Below are positions 1 to 27,233 of a stretch of DNA of 64,000 nucleotides, in pieces; positions within the stretch are counted from its first letter, which is position 1; each line of letters opens with the position of its first letter. The notes beneath the pieces were generated by a model. The model made no database searches. It was not told where the DNA came from and saw only the letters and a program-made list of their open reading frames with translations. A program made the position numbers and the translations under genes. The stretch comes from Branchiostoma floridae (Eukaryota > Chordata > Leptocardii > Amphioxiformes > Branchiostomatidae). The stretch is from NCBI RefSeq assembly GCF_000003815.2, contig NC_049983.1, positions 4,932,872 through 4,996,871 on the forward strand, in the 5' to 3' direction.

Positions 1-220
1 GTAGTAGGATCTGAAGATCCCCGAAAGAAATAGCTTAGCAGAAGATGGGAGAAGACATCCACATGGTTGGGTCTGTCTGGTAATCAGTTCTTTCACAGGC
101 TAAAACGCACATGGTAATGGATAACACCACCAGGAACTATGTATAATCAACAGCCATCATATTGTGGAGACCATCTTTCATTCCCTTGAGCATTCACCTT
201 TATTTCTCATCTTGTTGTAG

Positions 221-15776
<15,556 letters not shown>

Positions 15777-16000
15777 GCCGTTCTTCTCCAGAGCTGGTCT
15801 GAGCAGTTTGTCTTGTAGCAGTTAGTCCAGCACAACAACCTTATTATCTCCCCAAAGTATGATGCTATAAATGGAAGATAACTGCAGAAATATCAGGCTG
15901 ATCTTATTGAATACTGTAGTGTGGACATGTTTACATTAGAGATCTGCTGCCTGTGAGTTGTACTGTTGAAAAATCACGTGTGGTAACTGCAGATGCTAGA

Positions 16001-16883
16001 ATTAAATGGTTATATACTTCTGTGTGGAGAAACAGAGAAAAAGAAGTGATATGTACCTTTATTGATGTATGCAAGCTGAAATGGATTTCAGGAATCTTTC
16101 CTCACAAAACAATACAAATATTGAGAAACATTGTTTATGCCAGCAACTCTCCTATGGAGAACAATCTGTAGTCAGCTACTGTTTTGTTGTGTCTGTGTGT
16201 TGACAGATCTCATTGTATTGTATACCGATATTTTGGTGCAATGAAGTAATAATCATTCCCTGTTGTACTGCTGTCCAAGATGAATTTCGCACGTCGTTTT
16301 TTCTTCAGACTTGGCTTTAAAAGCTTTTTCTTGAAATAACTTATCTGTCAGTTATTTCTGAAAATGGAGAGTTAAGGAGTTGCAAGGGGAAGGAAGGATT
16401 TCCATGGTCATCTTTGTTGAACTCATTAGTCTCAATTGATGTCTTTATTGAACACTTTATGTATCTTCCCTTGTACATCACTGTGCACCATTTATCCAAA
16501 GACAAAATAGCTTGTTTGACACAACAGAGGCTGTTCTCAGTTCTGACAGAAACTGTCCACACATCAGATTTCTAACCAGGGTTATTAAAAGTTTGCACAA
16601 TTCAGTGTGTTTTCTGAATTTGTTTTACTATTTTGTTACAGTCTTCTCTATCAATCTGTTATCCTGACATGGTAGTTATGATAAATTATTTGAGTTGGTT
16701 GAAAGGTGCATTCACATAGTCTAGCCTAACATTTTTACTTTTTTTTACTAGTTGCAGATGTTGACACAGGATAAGTCAAGAAGGAACGAATGAATTTTCA
16801 TGATTTTTACACTAACGCAATGGTATGTACATTATGCTAATTAGTATATGTCGTGGCTAATTATTTCAGTTGTACTAAATAAA
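16001..16883 (+). terminator. Candidate UBA1 polyadenylation signals
   Basis: After the stop at 15776 the strand has an ATTAAA at 16001-16006 and an AATAAA at 16878-16883. Either could end the UBA1 transcript. No ORF of interest lies between, so most of 15777-16890 is read as 3' UTR. Which signal is used cannot be told from sequence. Confidence 0.4.
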
Positions 16884-16939
16884 AATTTCATTCTCATTAA
16901 GATATAGATGTAACAAGGTTCGAGAGGAACATTGTGGAT

Positions 16940-17235
16940 ATACAGCTGCATGCAAAAATTATTCACCCCTTCACATTTTAACCATTTTGACAAAATGAGG
17001 ATTCTAATTCCAGATGAAAAAGTCAAAATTTATTTCGTAGTCCATCCAAAATCACAACTTTCACACAAAGGCAGGTTGCAAAATTATTCACCCCCCCCCC
17101 CATAAGTTTCTGTCTTTATCACTTTGTACAGAACCTCTTAGCTGCAATATCATGCTACAGATGGAACAAGCTTCTGCAGCACTCATTGGGACTTTTTGCC
17201 CATTCATCGCAGTCAATGGTCTCCACACACACACA
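16940..17235. repeat. Possible end of a DNA transposon (TGCAAAAATTATTCACCCC)
   Basis: GCAAAAATTATTCACCCC at 16951 and GCAAAATTATTCACCCC at 17076 recur 125 bp apart, and a block reading TTTTTGCCCATTCATCGCAG follows. This resembles terminal regions of DNA transposons of fish and other animals, but no transposase ORF is present and I am unsure of the class. Confidence 0.35.
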
Positions 17236-17819
17236 CACATATAGTAGTACAAAATCCTTCAAACATCTGATGTAGCTTACCACTAACCGTGTTGTATACA
17301 CGGCTATGTCTAACTGCTGTGGTGGCACTGCATTACATGGTAATGATAATGTCTTCAGTTACAGGAGTCCCTGAAGAAAGTCCACGTTCTTTTGTGGTGT
17401 CAATTAAGTACCTTCAAAATACACATTATGTAATACTGACTCCGATCAACAGCGTCTAGATTATATATCTCAAACATGAATTATTTCACAAGGAGTTGAT
17501 ATAGAAATATCCTAAAGTGTATCCATCAATGCCATCTCTTACAGCAAGGCTTTCTACTGTCAGCCAAACGGTAGCCCCGCTTGCTTTTTGAGGTCACCAG
17601 AGGCCCCGATCGGTTGACAGTGGTAGCTTCATTTCTTTAAAGTGTCCTTTTCAGGTTGAAAGTGATAGAAATTAAACCAAATTAAAAAAGCAAATTTCCA
17701 AACACCAGCTGTATTACGCCAAAAAGTAGTTACTCAAGCAACTGGATATGGCTGTATTAAATTGAGAAGATGTCCACACCCTTTTTTTTTCTACAAAGGT
17801 AGGAATAAAGCCTCAATAA
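17236..17819. other. Convergent intergenic spacer
   Basis: Between the UBA1 3' end and the stop codon of the minus-strand LURAP1/FAM89-like gene. Apart from a repeat fragment at 17719-17751 (shared with 11150) I see nothing. It probably contains the minus-strand gene's 3' UTR. Confidence 0.5.
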
Positions 17820-20800
17820 TCAAACTAAAGTCGCCGTCTGTACATCCAGCTCCAACATCCACTCGCACTTGCTCCTGCGCTTCACCTTTGTTTGCCGTTC
17901 TCTGATTGGTTGACTGTCTCTATACCTGACCTTATCAGCGCTCATGGCAGGTACTGAGTATGCTCTCCGCGGGGGGAGAGGGGGAGGGAGTGTTCGTGGG
18001 GGGACAGGAGGGGGAGACGTGGGGGAAAGGAGCAGACCTTGTGAACTCATATCGGAAAATGCGGAGTCCATTGAACAGTCCGAAACCGACCTGTTATGTA
18101 CGGTGTCTGACGCGGGTTTACATGACTCAAGCTCGGAGTCGTTAGAGAAAGTTCTGGTCCCCTCATGGTCCTCGGGCTCACACAAACCGTCCAACTCCTC
18201 CGGAATGGCGATAGGTTTCCTCGTCCTGCACTCCGTCAATAAGTCCAGATTCTCCTCGGCCAGGAAGGACAGGTCTTGCTGAGAGGCTTCTTCAGAGGCA
18301 CATTTCAGGTCCTGGATGGTTCGGAACATGCCCTGCATCTGTTCCGACAGAGAGTCCCCGGACATCCGCAGTTCGGCCTGAAAGCAACAAATAAGCAAAA
18401 TGCATTGGTCTGGTAATTGAATTATGTTTAAAAGAATGTTTTCCTTCATTTACCGTTTAAGTTACTGTGCACAGGCATGTCGTTACAAAGGCATATAGAA
18501 CGTGTCCGCCCTCAGAAGGAAGCGGTATAAAGCACGCTTACAGGAGAATGCTGTGAAGCTTTCTATCAATGAACACCAACTGTCACATCATTGTGTCCTC
18601 ACTTTCCTGCGAGCGACGCCCTTTGAACGTCAGTAGGTGAGGGGTTTGTGCGGTGGGGTGGGTTAGTCTCCAAGCAGACCCTACGGTGCCTTGATAGAGA
18701 TAGTTTCGAAGTTGNNNNNNNNNNNNNNNNNNNNNNNNNNNNNNNNNNNNNNNNNNNNNNNNNNNNNNNNNNNNNNNNNNNNNNNNNNNNNNNNNNNNNN
18801 NNNNNNNNNNNNNNATCTCTATCAAGGCACCGTATGGTCTGCTTGGAGATAACGGTGGGTGATGTCAGGAGTGTGATGTACCCGCCAGCTGACCTCACGT
18901 CATACCAAATACGTCTCACGTTCCCAGAGTAGCGCGCGCCAGACTCCGGTTGTGTTTACATTCATCACACAGGATATAGCAAGAAAACATCCAGACATTC
19001 CAGAAGACATGTATAGCGTAGGAAACGTACAGAAATATACAATTGACTGTAACGTGGAAAGTTTCCAAACGAGTTTCTCTACAAATGAAAACATTTAAAT
19101 TAAAATGTAAGGGCGCATAACAAAGCTTTCTTTGCTAAGACTTTCATGATTTGAGCATATCATTACCTAGGTATAATGAATGCAAATGAGGACCTTATCA
19201 TATGTTGTATAATCAATAAGGAACGTTTACTATAGTTCATTTGTCACTCACATGAGATCGCCATTTTTGTTGACAGCAAAACCCTACAAACATTCATCCC
19301 GTAAAACAATCTTCATACATACAGCCAGAATGGGTAGAATAAGAATACTAAAACACACCTACAACAACAATCAATAATAAATACTTATAAAAAATAAAAC
19401 CGTCGCCATGGCAATTATTTTTATTACCACACTTATTGAGAATATATTTATAGAAATGACATCGGTATTGCTGTACACAGATGGTTCTTTGCAGTAAAGT
19501 TTTTGTCGTGACCTCGCTGTGTTGTACGGGTGTTGTACGGGTGTTGTACGGGTCAACAATTTTGAAAGGAGGACAACAGATGACGTTCTCCGCCATTGCA
19601 TTGACGTAACGTCTGTAAACCGTAATACCATGGCAACACGAAGACACATTATATTACCAGTACATTCCTATCATCTGTTAGTCAAAGTTACTTTATGAGA
19701 TAAAGAAAATTTAATCATCTTCGGAGTCCATAAATCAGGTTAAACAGATCGATGTTGCCAGGGAATTAGTTGCAGTATTGTAGCAAGACGGTTAAAACCT
19801 TGATTGTAGCTATTAAAACCCGACACACAGCCGGCCATGACCCTACCTCCACCCAACCATAGTTGGGAAACGGTTGGGAGTAAGGTCGGCTGTCGTTGAC
19901 GGCTGGTCTGTTTAGGCTAGCCGAATGCTTTAGAAAGTTAAAACATTCCACAGAATTCTAGAATGCGTGCGCCTTTTATACGCAACCGATACACAACCAA
20001 GAAACACTTACCCTAATAGTCGTATTGAAGCCAACTTTGATTCCAATTTGATATTTCTGTAATGTCATTAATATATAGTTGGCCTAAAACTGCTACCGAT
20101 CAACACAGGTTGACAAGTAAGGCCCCCTTTCCAATCGACGGCGATCGTGCTGCGCTCTCACTGTGACCTAAATGGGATGTGTGTTACCTTCGCTTTCACA
20201 CTGGGTATATCATACAAAACGTAAAAGTGCGACTCAGAAGACAACAAAACACACAAAGTGTAAAAAGATTCGTTTCTTTTCTATAGAATTCGTTGAGCGA
20301 TCTGTCAAATTTGAGGTCGTAGAGAGAGCGCGGCGAGAGCGCCGTCCTAGTGGGAAGGATCACTAGTGGTCGGGGGCCTAACCGGTCGCCTATGTGTAAC
20401 CCTGTGGCTTGTCCATGAGTGGTACAATATGAGGAAGATATTGTACACGTAGTGATGTATCAGTCACACTCAGAACAGAGAAACTGAGCCCAGTGAACGT
20501 GTGTTATCACTGTCTGCCCGGAAAAGTCTTCCCAAACACACTTATTACCAAGCCACTGTGTGCTCGCGGCAGAGTTTGTAATCACAGATGCACCGCTGGT
20601 GTATCTTAACTGTTCTAACGATCATCAAAAAGGTTTACCGCCAGTTTGTTTCCTGGGCATTTCGGCATTTAAACAAATAACAGCAATTACTGCCGGGATA
20701 CCCGCCCTGTTAATCATTTAACGTCGTAAATGTAAGGGCGCGGAACACTCAAAGTTTAGCACAAACGCCGCATGTTGGTGGTGTCCTATCCCTAGGGACT

Positions 20801-21906
20801 GCCAACGTAGTTATAGGGGATCCTTTTACAGATGTCATGCAGACATAATAATTACTAATGTGTTAGACGGTTGTACCTTGTAGAGGAAACGCAATAAAAC
20901 TGACGCCTTCAACCATCACATCCGCACATATTAACTGTGTACCAATATATGGCACAGAAAGATTCTCTGGACTAGCTTGATATAGCCGACTCTACTAGTA
21001 ATACACTATACCGTCTCCTTATCTCTCCTCGTTTGATCTAGACTGCCTTAAGTTATTTCTTCCCCCTGTCCGACATACCCATTATCCCTGGGCCACATAT
21101 ACACAGCACGCCTGGCCGATGTTTCTACGAAATGTTCCCATTTTGGCTGCAATGACAGAATGATAACCGCACTACACAGGAGTCAGACTCAGAACACTGA
21201 TTTCTTCACAGCGATGACACACATGAAGCCGTCCGAGCAGCCTGACAATGTTGTGCTGTACTACACTGACACACTGCTATACACGGCAGTGCTATACTAT
21301 ACTATACACACTGCTGTACACGGCAGCGCTTTACTATTCACACTGTTGTACAAGGCAGTGCTTTACTATACACACTGCTGTACAATGCAGTACTATACTA
21401 TACACACTGCTGTACAAGGCAGTACTATACTATACACACTGCTGTACAAGGTAGACTAGTACTGTACTGTACACACTGCTAAGGCAGTACTGTACTGTAC
21501 ACACTGCTGTACAAGGCAGTACTACAGTACTGTACACACTGCTGTAGGATGCAGTACTATACTGTACACACTGCTGTACAAGGCAGTACTATACTGTACA
21601 CACTGTTGTACAAGGCAGTGCTGTACTGTACACACAGCTAAGGCAGTACTGTACTGTACACACTGCTGTACAAGGCAGTACCCTGGCAGTACTGTACTAT
21701 ACACACTGTATCCATGGCCTGAGGCGGTACAACGGGAGAATGTGCGCTCTTCAGCCTGTTCATTGACCTGCTGTAATTCAGGGCGCCCATCCGGGGTAGA
21801 TTTGTAGTGGTGAAAGTGCGTACCAACTTACCAGTTCATCTCTCAGCAGTCTTAACGATATGTCCAGCCGGGTATTCTCTGTCGAACACCTACTCTCGCT
21901 GGCCAT
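17820..21906 (-). CDS. LURAP1/FAM89-family leucine-repeat adaptor protein, two exons
   Basis: Exon 1 is 21832-21906 (25 codons, ends TRLDISLRLLRDEL before GTAAGT). Exon 2 is 17820-18377 (185 codons plus stop), after acceptor TTTGTTGCTTTCAG. The join is phase 0 and gives LRLLRDELAELRMSGDSLSE, MQGMFRTIQDLK: the short leucine-rich coiled segment of FAM89A/B, LURAP1 and LURAP1L (LDAALALLRKEMVGLRQLD in FAM89A). Total 210 residues. The middle is acidic and Ser-rich; a Pro-rich patch PPPVPPRTLPPPLPPR could bind SH3 or EVH1 domains. The end CEWMLELDV...ATLV combines a FAM89-like Trp motif with a class I PDZ ligand (T at -2, V at 0), like LURAP1's VTFL. LURAP1 links MRCK kinase to MYO18A in actomyosin control; a similar role here is inference. 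ATG at 21906 has a strong Kozak (A at -3, G at +4). The frame stays open upstream to an ATG at 22077, giving 57 extra codons if used. Confidence 0.78.
18667..18849. mobile_element. Inverted repeat (34/35 bp) flanking an assembly gap
   Basis: The left arm 18667-18701 (TCTCCAAGCAGACCCTACGG, TGCCTTGATAGAGAT) and right arm 18815-18849 are reverse complements with one mismatch. The 100-N gap (18715-18814) sits between them. This is the signature of a foldback element or MITE whose middle would not assemble. It is in the intron of the LURAP1/FAM89-like gene. Confidence 0.75.
20121..20360. mobile_element. Probable degenerate inverted-repeat element
   Basis: The left end CCAATCGACGGCGATCGTGC, TGCGCTCTC and the right end GAGAGCGCGGCGAGAGCGCC, GTCCTAGTGGGAAGG are imperfect reverse complements. 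No ORF inside. It is in the intron of the LURAP1/FAM89-like gene. Confidence 0.5.
21243..21713 (+). repeat. ~32-bp minisatellite, each unit an imperfect hairpin
   Basis: About 14 units built on ACACTGCTGTACAAGGCAGT followed by ACTATACTATAC or ACTGTACTGTAC. CTGCTGTACAAGGCAG is self-complementary at its ends (CTGC/GCAG), so each unit can fold. The array ends about 120 bp from the exon 1 splice donor (21831) of the minus-strand gene. Confidence 0.88.
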
Positions 21907-22322
21907 CTTCTTGTTCGGTAAACATCCCAGGCTGGTCCTGTGGATGGGTGGTTTGGCGGACTGAGTATTCCCGTAGCAGGGAGGATTCCAGCTCCAGCGA
22001 CGCTCCTTTGTTGTAGCTGGGCCAGTCCTACCCTGCTGCAGCCACTGGACTGTCCCGGGAGAATGTGCGCCTTCCATTAGGGACGGGCTGATTCCGTAAA
22101 TAGCTGATATCTCTGTGGGGAGGAAACGTTAGAGTGCAGACAAATCTCCGGGCACGACAAGTATTCCTACTATCCCGACACAGTCTCGGCAAACATGGCC
22201 GGTGCGCGGGGCGACGGTACGGCGGTGTCTGACTGGGGCCTCGGGGCAAATTCAAATCAGAATCGGGTCAGATGGAGGAAGGTTCACCGGAGCATAGCAA
22301 CGCAGTTTGGGGTCAGATTTAG

Positions 22323-22480
22323 GTACCCTGGGGGCCAGACAGGAACGGGTAGCTAGCGAGTTTTGTTCGGGGATCCAAGACAGTCAGCCCGCTGATCTCA
22401 CATTAGCGCTCCGGGGAGTAAGCCAGAAGGAGCAGGTAGACCTTCTTCGGGCTTAGATTTCCCCCCATCGCTAATAGGGT
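22323..22480. mobile_element. Partial MITE, 'TACCCTGGGGGCCAGACAGG' family, copy 1
   Basis: It begins TACCCTGGGGGCCAGACAGG and continues with TAGCGAGTTTTGTTCGGGGA and AGTCAGCCCGCTGATCTCAC. The complete member is at 38101-38333. It also carries the subterminal CTTCTTCGGGCTTA hairpin arm. Confidence 0.75.
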
Positions 22481-22504
22481 ATGCATCTGGCGGCTAACAA
22501 TAAA

Positions 22505-22509
<5 letters not shown>

Positions 22510-22574
<65 letters not shown>
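22510..22574 (+). repeat. (CT)n microsatellite
   Basis: About 65 bp of pure CT. CAATAAACCATCTCTCTC precedes it and also occurs at 22739 with a short CT run, so the surrounding block was duplicated before or with the CT expansion. Confidence 0.95.
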
Positions 22575-22576
<2 letters not shown>

Positions 22577-22680
22577 GGGCCAGACAGGAACGGGTAGCTA
22601 GCGAGTTTTGTTCGGGGATCCAAGGCAGTCAGCCCGCTGATCTCACATTAGCGCTCCGGTTTCTCATTGGCCGAGAGGAA
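22574..22680. mobile_element. Partial MITE, same family, copy 2
   Basis: GGGGGCCAGACAGGAACGGG and the next ~70 bp repeat copy 1 (22331-22418) with one difference (AAGACAG/AAGGCAG). Its left terminus is replaced by the CT tract, indicating local duplication or slippage through the microsatellite. Confidence 0.75.
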
Positions 22681-22816
22681 GTAGCTATAGTATATGGTAA
22701 ACAAGAAACAAAATTCTCCGTAATCTCGGCCTGGCTGACAATAAACCATCTCTCTCTGCGTCGGTAAAGCTCCGGTTCGGTCCAGCTGGCAATACTTTAA
22801 TCGCGACTTACATGAT

Positions 22817-22855
22817 TCCGTTTTGCAAGGCTTGAAGTATGAATGGGCCCTTTGG
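22817..22855. repeat. Single end of the GCCCCGTTCATACTA MITE family
   Basis: TTCCGTTTTGCAAGGCTTGA followed by AGTATGAATGGGCCC corresponds to the right end of the element at 12674-13128. The other end is not seen. Confidence 0.5.
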
Positions 22856-23149
22856 AAGATCAAGATAACCGCAGATCGCTTGACCGCAGCATATTAAATT
22901 TTTTCCCAGAAATGTCGTCGTTTCTAGCCCAAAAGACTGAAAATTTCATTTCTTTAACCACTGTAGATCAGTAATATTTGAAACAACTTTAATGTACTGA
23001 GTATGAAGTTAATGTCATTCAGCAAAACTGACACGAATTTTCCTCATTGATAATGCAAATCAACTGCTAATATTCCACATTACATACCATTAATAGTCTT
23101 CATCAAAGTTACCTTTCTTTACCTATCTATTTAGGCCTTCTGCCAATCA

Positions 23150-23310
23150 AAGTCACCAACAGGTAAAAAATCCAGCGGGTCGTTGAAAATAGCCGTGGAA
23201 CCCCTGATAAGTCCCCCGGACTTTAGTGTAGAGCAAAGAATCCGACGATTTTGTAGTTTAGGTAAAGTAGAAGACGAAGTACATTTCTACTGTAGATTGT
23301 CCTTTGTAGG
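23150..23310 (+). pseudogene. LINE C-terminal fragment (Cys-His tail)
   Basis: The plus strand at 23246-23305 reads RRFCSLGKVEDEVHFYCRL, resembling the cysteine-rich 'C..C....VEDE.HF...C' motif at the end of many animal LINE ORF2 proteins. Upstream frames are broken. It is a short remnant separate from the reverse-transcriptase fragment at 23761. Confidence 0.55.
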
Positions 23311-23760
23311 ATAGCGATAGAAGCGTTCTCTTTGGTTATGTTTCCCCACTTCAGATAGTAGAAGAGAAAGTGAAAGAGAAGTTTATATTCTTTACAGCCT
23401 TCGATAAACCAACTTATTACTGTGGTAAATGACTGGTATTTGTTACTCGTGGAATTTGGAAGTTAAGTACATATGGATATCATTGAACATTAATTATGCA
23501 AATTAGGTCCTCATTATCAGATTATCAGAAAATGCGATTAAATCCTTCTTTCTGAACATAGATTGTGTACGTCTGTTATTTGGGTGGACGATCAACTAAT
23601 ATGATTTATGCATACTGGGATCAAATGATATGATTTATAAATAATTCATGCAACTGGGTGACTTATTGGCGTTATCAGTGACAAACGCAATTAATTCACC
23701 AGTTGTAAAGATAAAATCATTTGGTGAAGGTATGGGTTCGTGGAATTCTAGTTCGCAACT

Positions 23761-24345
23761 ATGAACGGAGTCAGACAAGGCTGCAACCTTAGTCCTACTC
23801 TGTTTAATCTATTCCTAAACGACCTTGTAAATATGATTGATGATGCTGAGAGCTTACCGCCCTCTTTACACAATTTATTCTTATCATACCTCTTATATGC
23901 AGATGATGTTGTTATATTTTCTGAATTCCACAAAGGATTGTAAAATGCTCTAAATGGATTAAGAGACTTTCGTATTTGATGGAAACTTAATTTGAAGAAA
24001 GCAATAGTCATTATCCTCAACAAGCCCTGTCGGTCCTTCCCGAAAGACATAGTGGACATAGTTCATTCCTATTGCTATTTGGGCGTGAATATGAGTTCAT
24101 CAGGCAACTCCTCCCTGGCCACAAAACAACTGCCACTCAAAGCACGTAAAGCCATGTACAGTTATGAGTATGAAATCCCTCATACGTTCATTTATCTGTC
24201 CAAAATGCTATTAGCAACATTAGAAAAGGGCGATATGATAAATTACCTGTGTGCGAAAGAACGTATAAATACCGTATGTTGGGTATGGTAGAAGGCGAAC
24301 CACATTTTATGATGGAAGTATTGTTTTGGCCATACTATTTTGAGT
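23761..24345 (+). pseudogene. Non-LTR retrotransposon reverse-transcriptase fragment
   Basis: 23761-23943 encodes GVRQGCNLSPTLFNLFLNDL, then SYLLYADDVVIFSE: RT palm motifs with an intact catalytic YADD. A stop at 23941-23943 and frameshifts interrupt it. Another frame (23992-24291) continues with HSYCYLGVNMSSSGN, and in a third frame 24262-24317 reads YRMLGMVEGEPHFMM, the LINE tail motif. It is a decayed copy unable to make a full product. Clade uncertain (CR1/RTE-like). Confidence 0.85.
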
Positions 24346-24619
24346 CTGGACGGTGTATGGGGTTATATACGTAAAGAACATTTGAATGGTTTCCGATATT
24401 TTTTGGTACATGTAGGTGGGTAGGCGTGTTTGTAGTAATGTTGAAGGTCGATTTTGCCACCACCCCCCCCCCGTTTGTTGAACTTGGTACTGCAGCAGCA
24501 CGTTTTGTATTGTATCGTTGGACCAAGACTTGCTGAGGTGTTATGTAAGTCATCACTAAGGCTATCTTCATACCAGAAATCATGACGATCCGTCAACACG
24601 TTATTGAGTTATTCTCGTT

Positions 24620-24960
24620 CAAAGTTTGAAACGAAATTGGCGCCTGCAGTTCCCAAACGTCGCTAGGGAGCCCATTCTTACATCACTTACTCCCTGTCCC
24701 AAGGGCTATCTGTCACACAAAAATCGCGACCACAGCATGTCCAGAAAAAGAGTTATCAAAAATTGAAGTTTTGCTGCAGTACTTTAGGAAGCCACTAGGT
24801 TTCATCGAGCTTGACCTTCGTTTTCCTGATCCCTACCCACCTACCAAATATCATCAGGATTCATCCAAGCTTCTCGACTTATGCTGTTAACACACAGACA
24901 GACAGACAGACAAACACGCTCAAAACGTAGCTTTCTGGCCAAGGTAATAAATATACTACA
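24620..24960 (+). repeat. Dispersed repeat with CTCF-like cores, copy 1
   Basis: It shares GCGCCTGCAGTTCCCAAACG, ACCACAGCATGTCCAGAA, GCTGCAGTACTTTAGGAAGC, CCTACCCACCTACCAAATAT and CATCAGGATTCATCCAAGC with 60500-61560. Ends in a (ACAG)n tract. No coding capacity. Confidence 0.75.
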
Positions 24961-26990
24961 TTGGGTGCTACGCAAATATGTAGTGTTGGCATCCGTCTGT
25001 CTCGGAAGACAATGGTAGGCAGACGGGTTGAAGGCGACCCGTTTGCCTGGCCTGCACTTGGGTTTTTAAGATGAAGGAGGGGTGTGCACGTCCTTCTCCA
25101 GTCTCCACCCTATCGTCCACTGGCGCACTAGTCCTACAGGGGCAACTGTATGCAACGTGTAAGACGGCCCCAGCAGATGCAGGTTTATTGTTTGGAGTTT
25201 CCGTCTCTAGGAGGACTTCCGACCAAGGATGCAAGGGGTCCCTCCTACACCATGTAGTACATGTACACATTGGCTAAATAGGCAGCAGAATTTGCCAGAT
25301 GTTAGCAAACATACCCTCCAAGCAGAGGTTTCATCGGCGTTAGCTACAAGTATTCGCGATTTCTTATTGTGCCCACTACTACATCTCGACCACACCGTAA
25401 CCTCTACTTGGAGAACAAGAGTTCGGCGACCCTATACCTACATGAAATATTTTGATTATGTAAATGACTTTCAAAGGTGTTACATAGATGCAAAGAGGTG
25501 AAGTTATCCATATAACGTTATGGGTTTGCGAGTTGACTGCTTCCCGTTTATAACATGATCTGTGAATCTGGATTCGAACATTTTAATTTATTCGAATAGG
25601 CAAAGGAGATCATTGATCCTACTATTTCTAATATTGTATTCATAACATGGGTCCTCAAACAAATCAATCCGACCTAGCCTAACTCCTGTCCAAAATATTT
25701 AAAAAATGGATAAATAATATCCCATTGAAATTATTCAAATGGTTCGAAAAAAAGTAGAATAGAAATGAGTAGAGAATGTTCGCTGTCACTTTTCGATTGT
25801 TATCTGTTGTTTATGGTTGTGTCGAGTTGTTTTCAGTAGCTTTCAAGTTGTTTTAAGTTGTTTTCGGTAGTATCAAATTGTTTTCGGTTATAAGTGAAAG
25901 TTGTTTCGGTCGTTGTCGGTAATTACTGGGACCCGTAGAGACACCGACTGAGGCCCGGAATCTAATCATTTCCACTTTTTATACCTACCCACACACCACC
26001 TATAAAAGCAATTCACCTTTCACTAACTTGCACATGTTAAAAGTATCAAATACCTACATTTTCTACTTAAATGAATAATAGCACTTTTTGCATTGATTGT
26101 GTATATTATTTATTATGACCTCAATGTACAGAATAGGAGGCAGTTTAGAAATAATATCAGTGTTCTTATTTACAGACTTAAGCGTTGATTTGGATTGTAA
26201 TATTTATTATTACTAGCGTCTTAAATCATCATGCTCATACAGTTTTGTTCATATCACTATTAGAAACGTCCTCAGAATAGAATTGAAAAAATTCTTACCA
26301 TCATGTAATGTGACGGTCCACAATCTTGGACGGATGAGTTTCTTGGAAAAGCGGGTATATGGTATTTTTACATAACCTGGGTTATGAGGAAAACGGAGCC
26401 ATCTGATTGGTCGACGCTATCTGGCTATATGATAATGTATAATAACATCTATTCACAGAAATGTTAAATATTGGAGGTCACTGAAATAGATTGAAGATTC
26501 TTCATCTAATCTTAAATGTGGTTATCAAAGTAGTCAGTACAGTTTCTTAAGTTGAATGTTCCTCCAGACTTTTTCCACTTAAATGTCTCATGACACGATC
26601 TGAAGGGATGTGTTTTTCTTATTTTCATTATTATGTGGCGTCTTCGAATCCTCGTTCTTCTCTTGGTTCTCGTCTTACCCGAGCAGCTTCGTGCCTCGTT
26701 TCGCAGCTTTTGTTGTCAAACACATTCAGCATTTGTGTTGAGGAATCCGCTAGTACAATGAACCTTGCTAGCTCGTCACTCTACAAAGCACAAGTGACAC
26801 GGTGTAGACGTAATAGGAAATCCCTAACATTCTGAGTTGAACAATTTTGTGGATATTAAAGTAACAACCGTAATATTTGTAGGTGGAACTGTATAATATC
26901 CTGTTTGTATTCTTCTTTTTTTTCATACTGTACACATGTACAGCATGCTTTTAAAAACGATTCTAACGACAAAATCATGTGAAATAAAAC
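24961..26990. other. Repeat-rich or unassigned spacer
   Basis: No convincing gene. 24968-25270 has a 100-codon minus-strand frame that I do not recognise. 25800-25925 is a degenerate GTTGTTTTCGG-like T/G-rich repeat. 26372-26385 holds the small palindrome ATAACCTGGGTTAT. The rest is AT-rich with no visible signal. Confidence 0.4.
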
Positions 26991-27060
26991 TGTCACGTTA
27001 CATGTCTTCCAGCTAAGCCTTTTTAGCTTAGTCCAAGTTAATCCTGGTCGTTTCAACATA

Positions 27061-27233
27061 TTTCAGAAGTCTATAAAATAAGATACTGGACTATGGTAGT
27101 TAACACTTTTAACACGTTTCCACAGATTTCAAAGTCTATAATATGAGATACTGGTCTCTGGTAGTTAACACTTTTAACACGTTTCCACAGATTTCGAAGT
27201 CTATAATATGAGATACTGGACTCTGGTAGGCAG
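27061..27233. repeat. 65-bp tandem repeat, ~2.7 copies, overlapping the 3' end of the LRR gene
   Basis: AAGTCTATAATATGAGATAC recurs at 27067, 27132 and 27197, exactly 65 bp apart. On the minus strand each unit contains CCAGTATCTCATATTATAG, which in the first copy is the end and stop of the LRR coding region. Confidence 0.9.

Noticed and set aside
24968..25270. 100-codon minus-strand ORF with RDPLHPWSEVLLETETP
   Set aside because: Looks somewhat protein-like but has no recognisable domain, splice sites or start context, and lies among LINE debris. It may be part of a decayed repeat.
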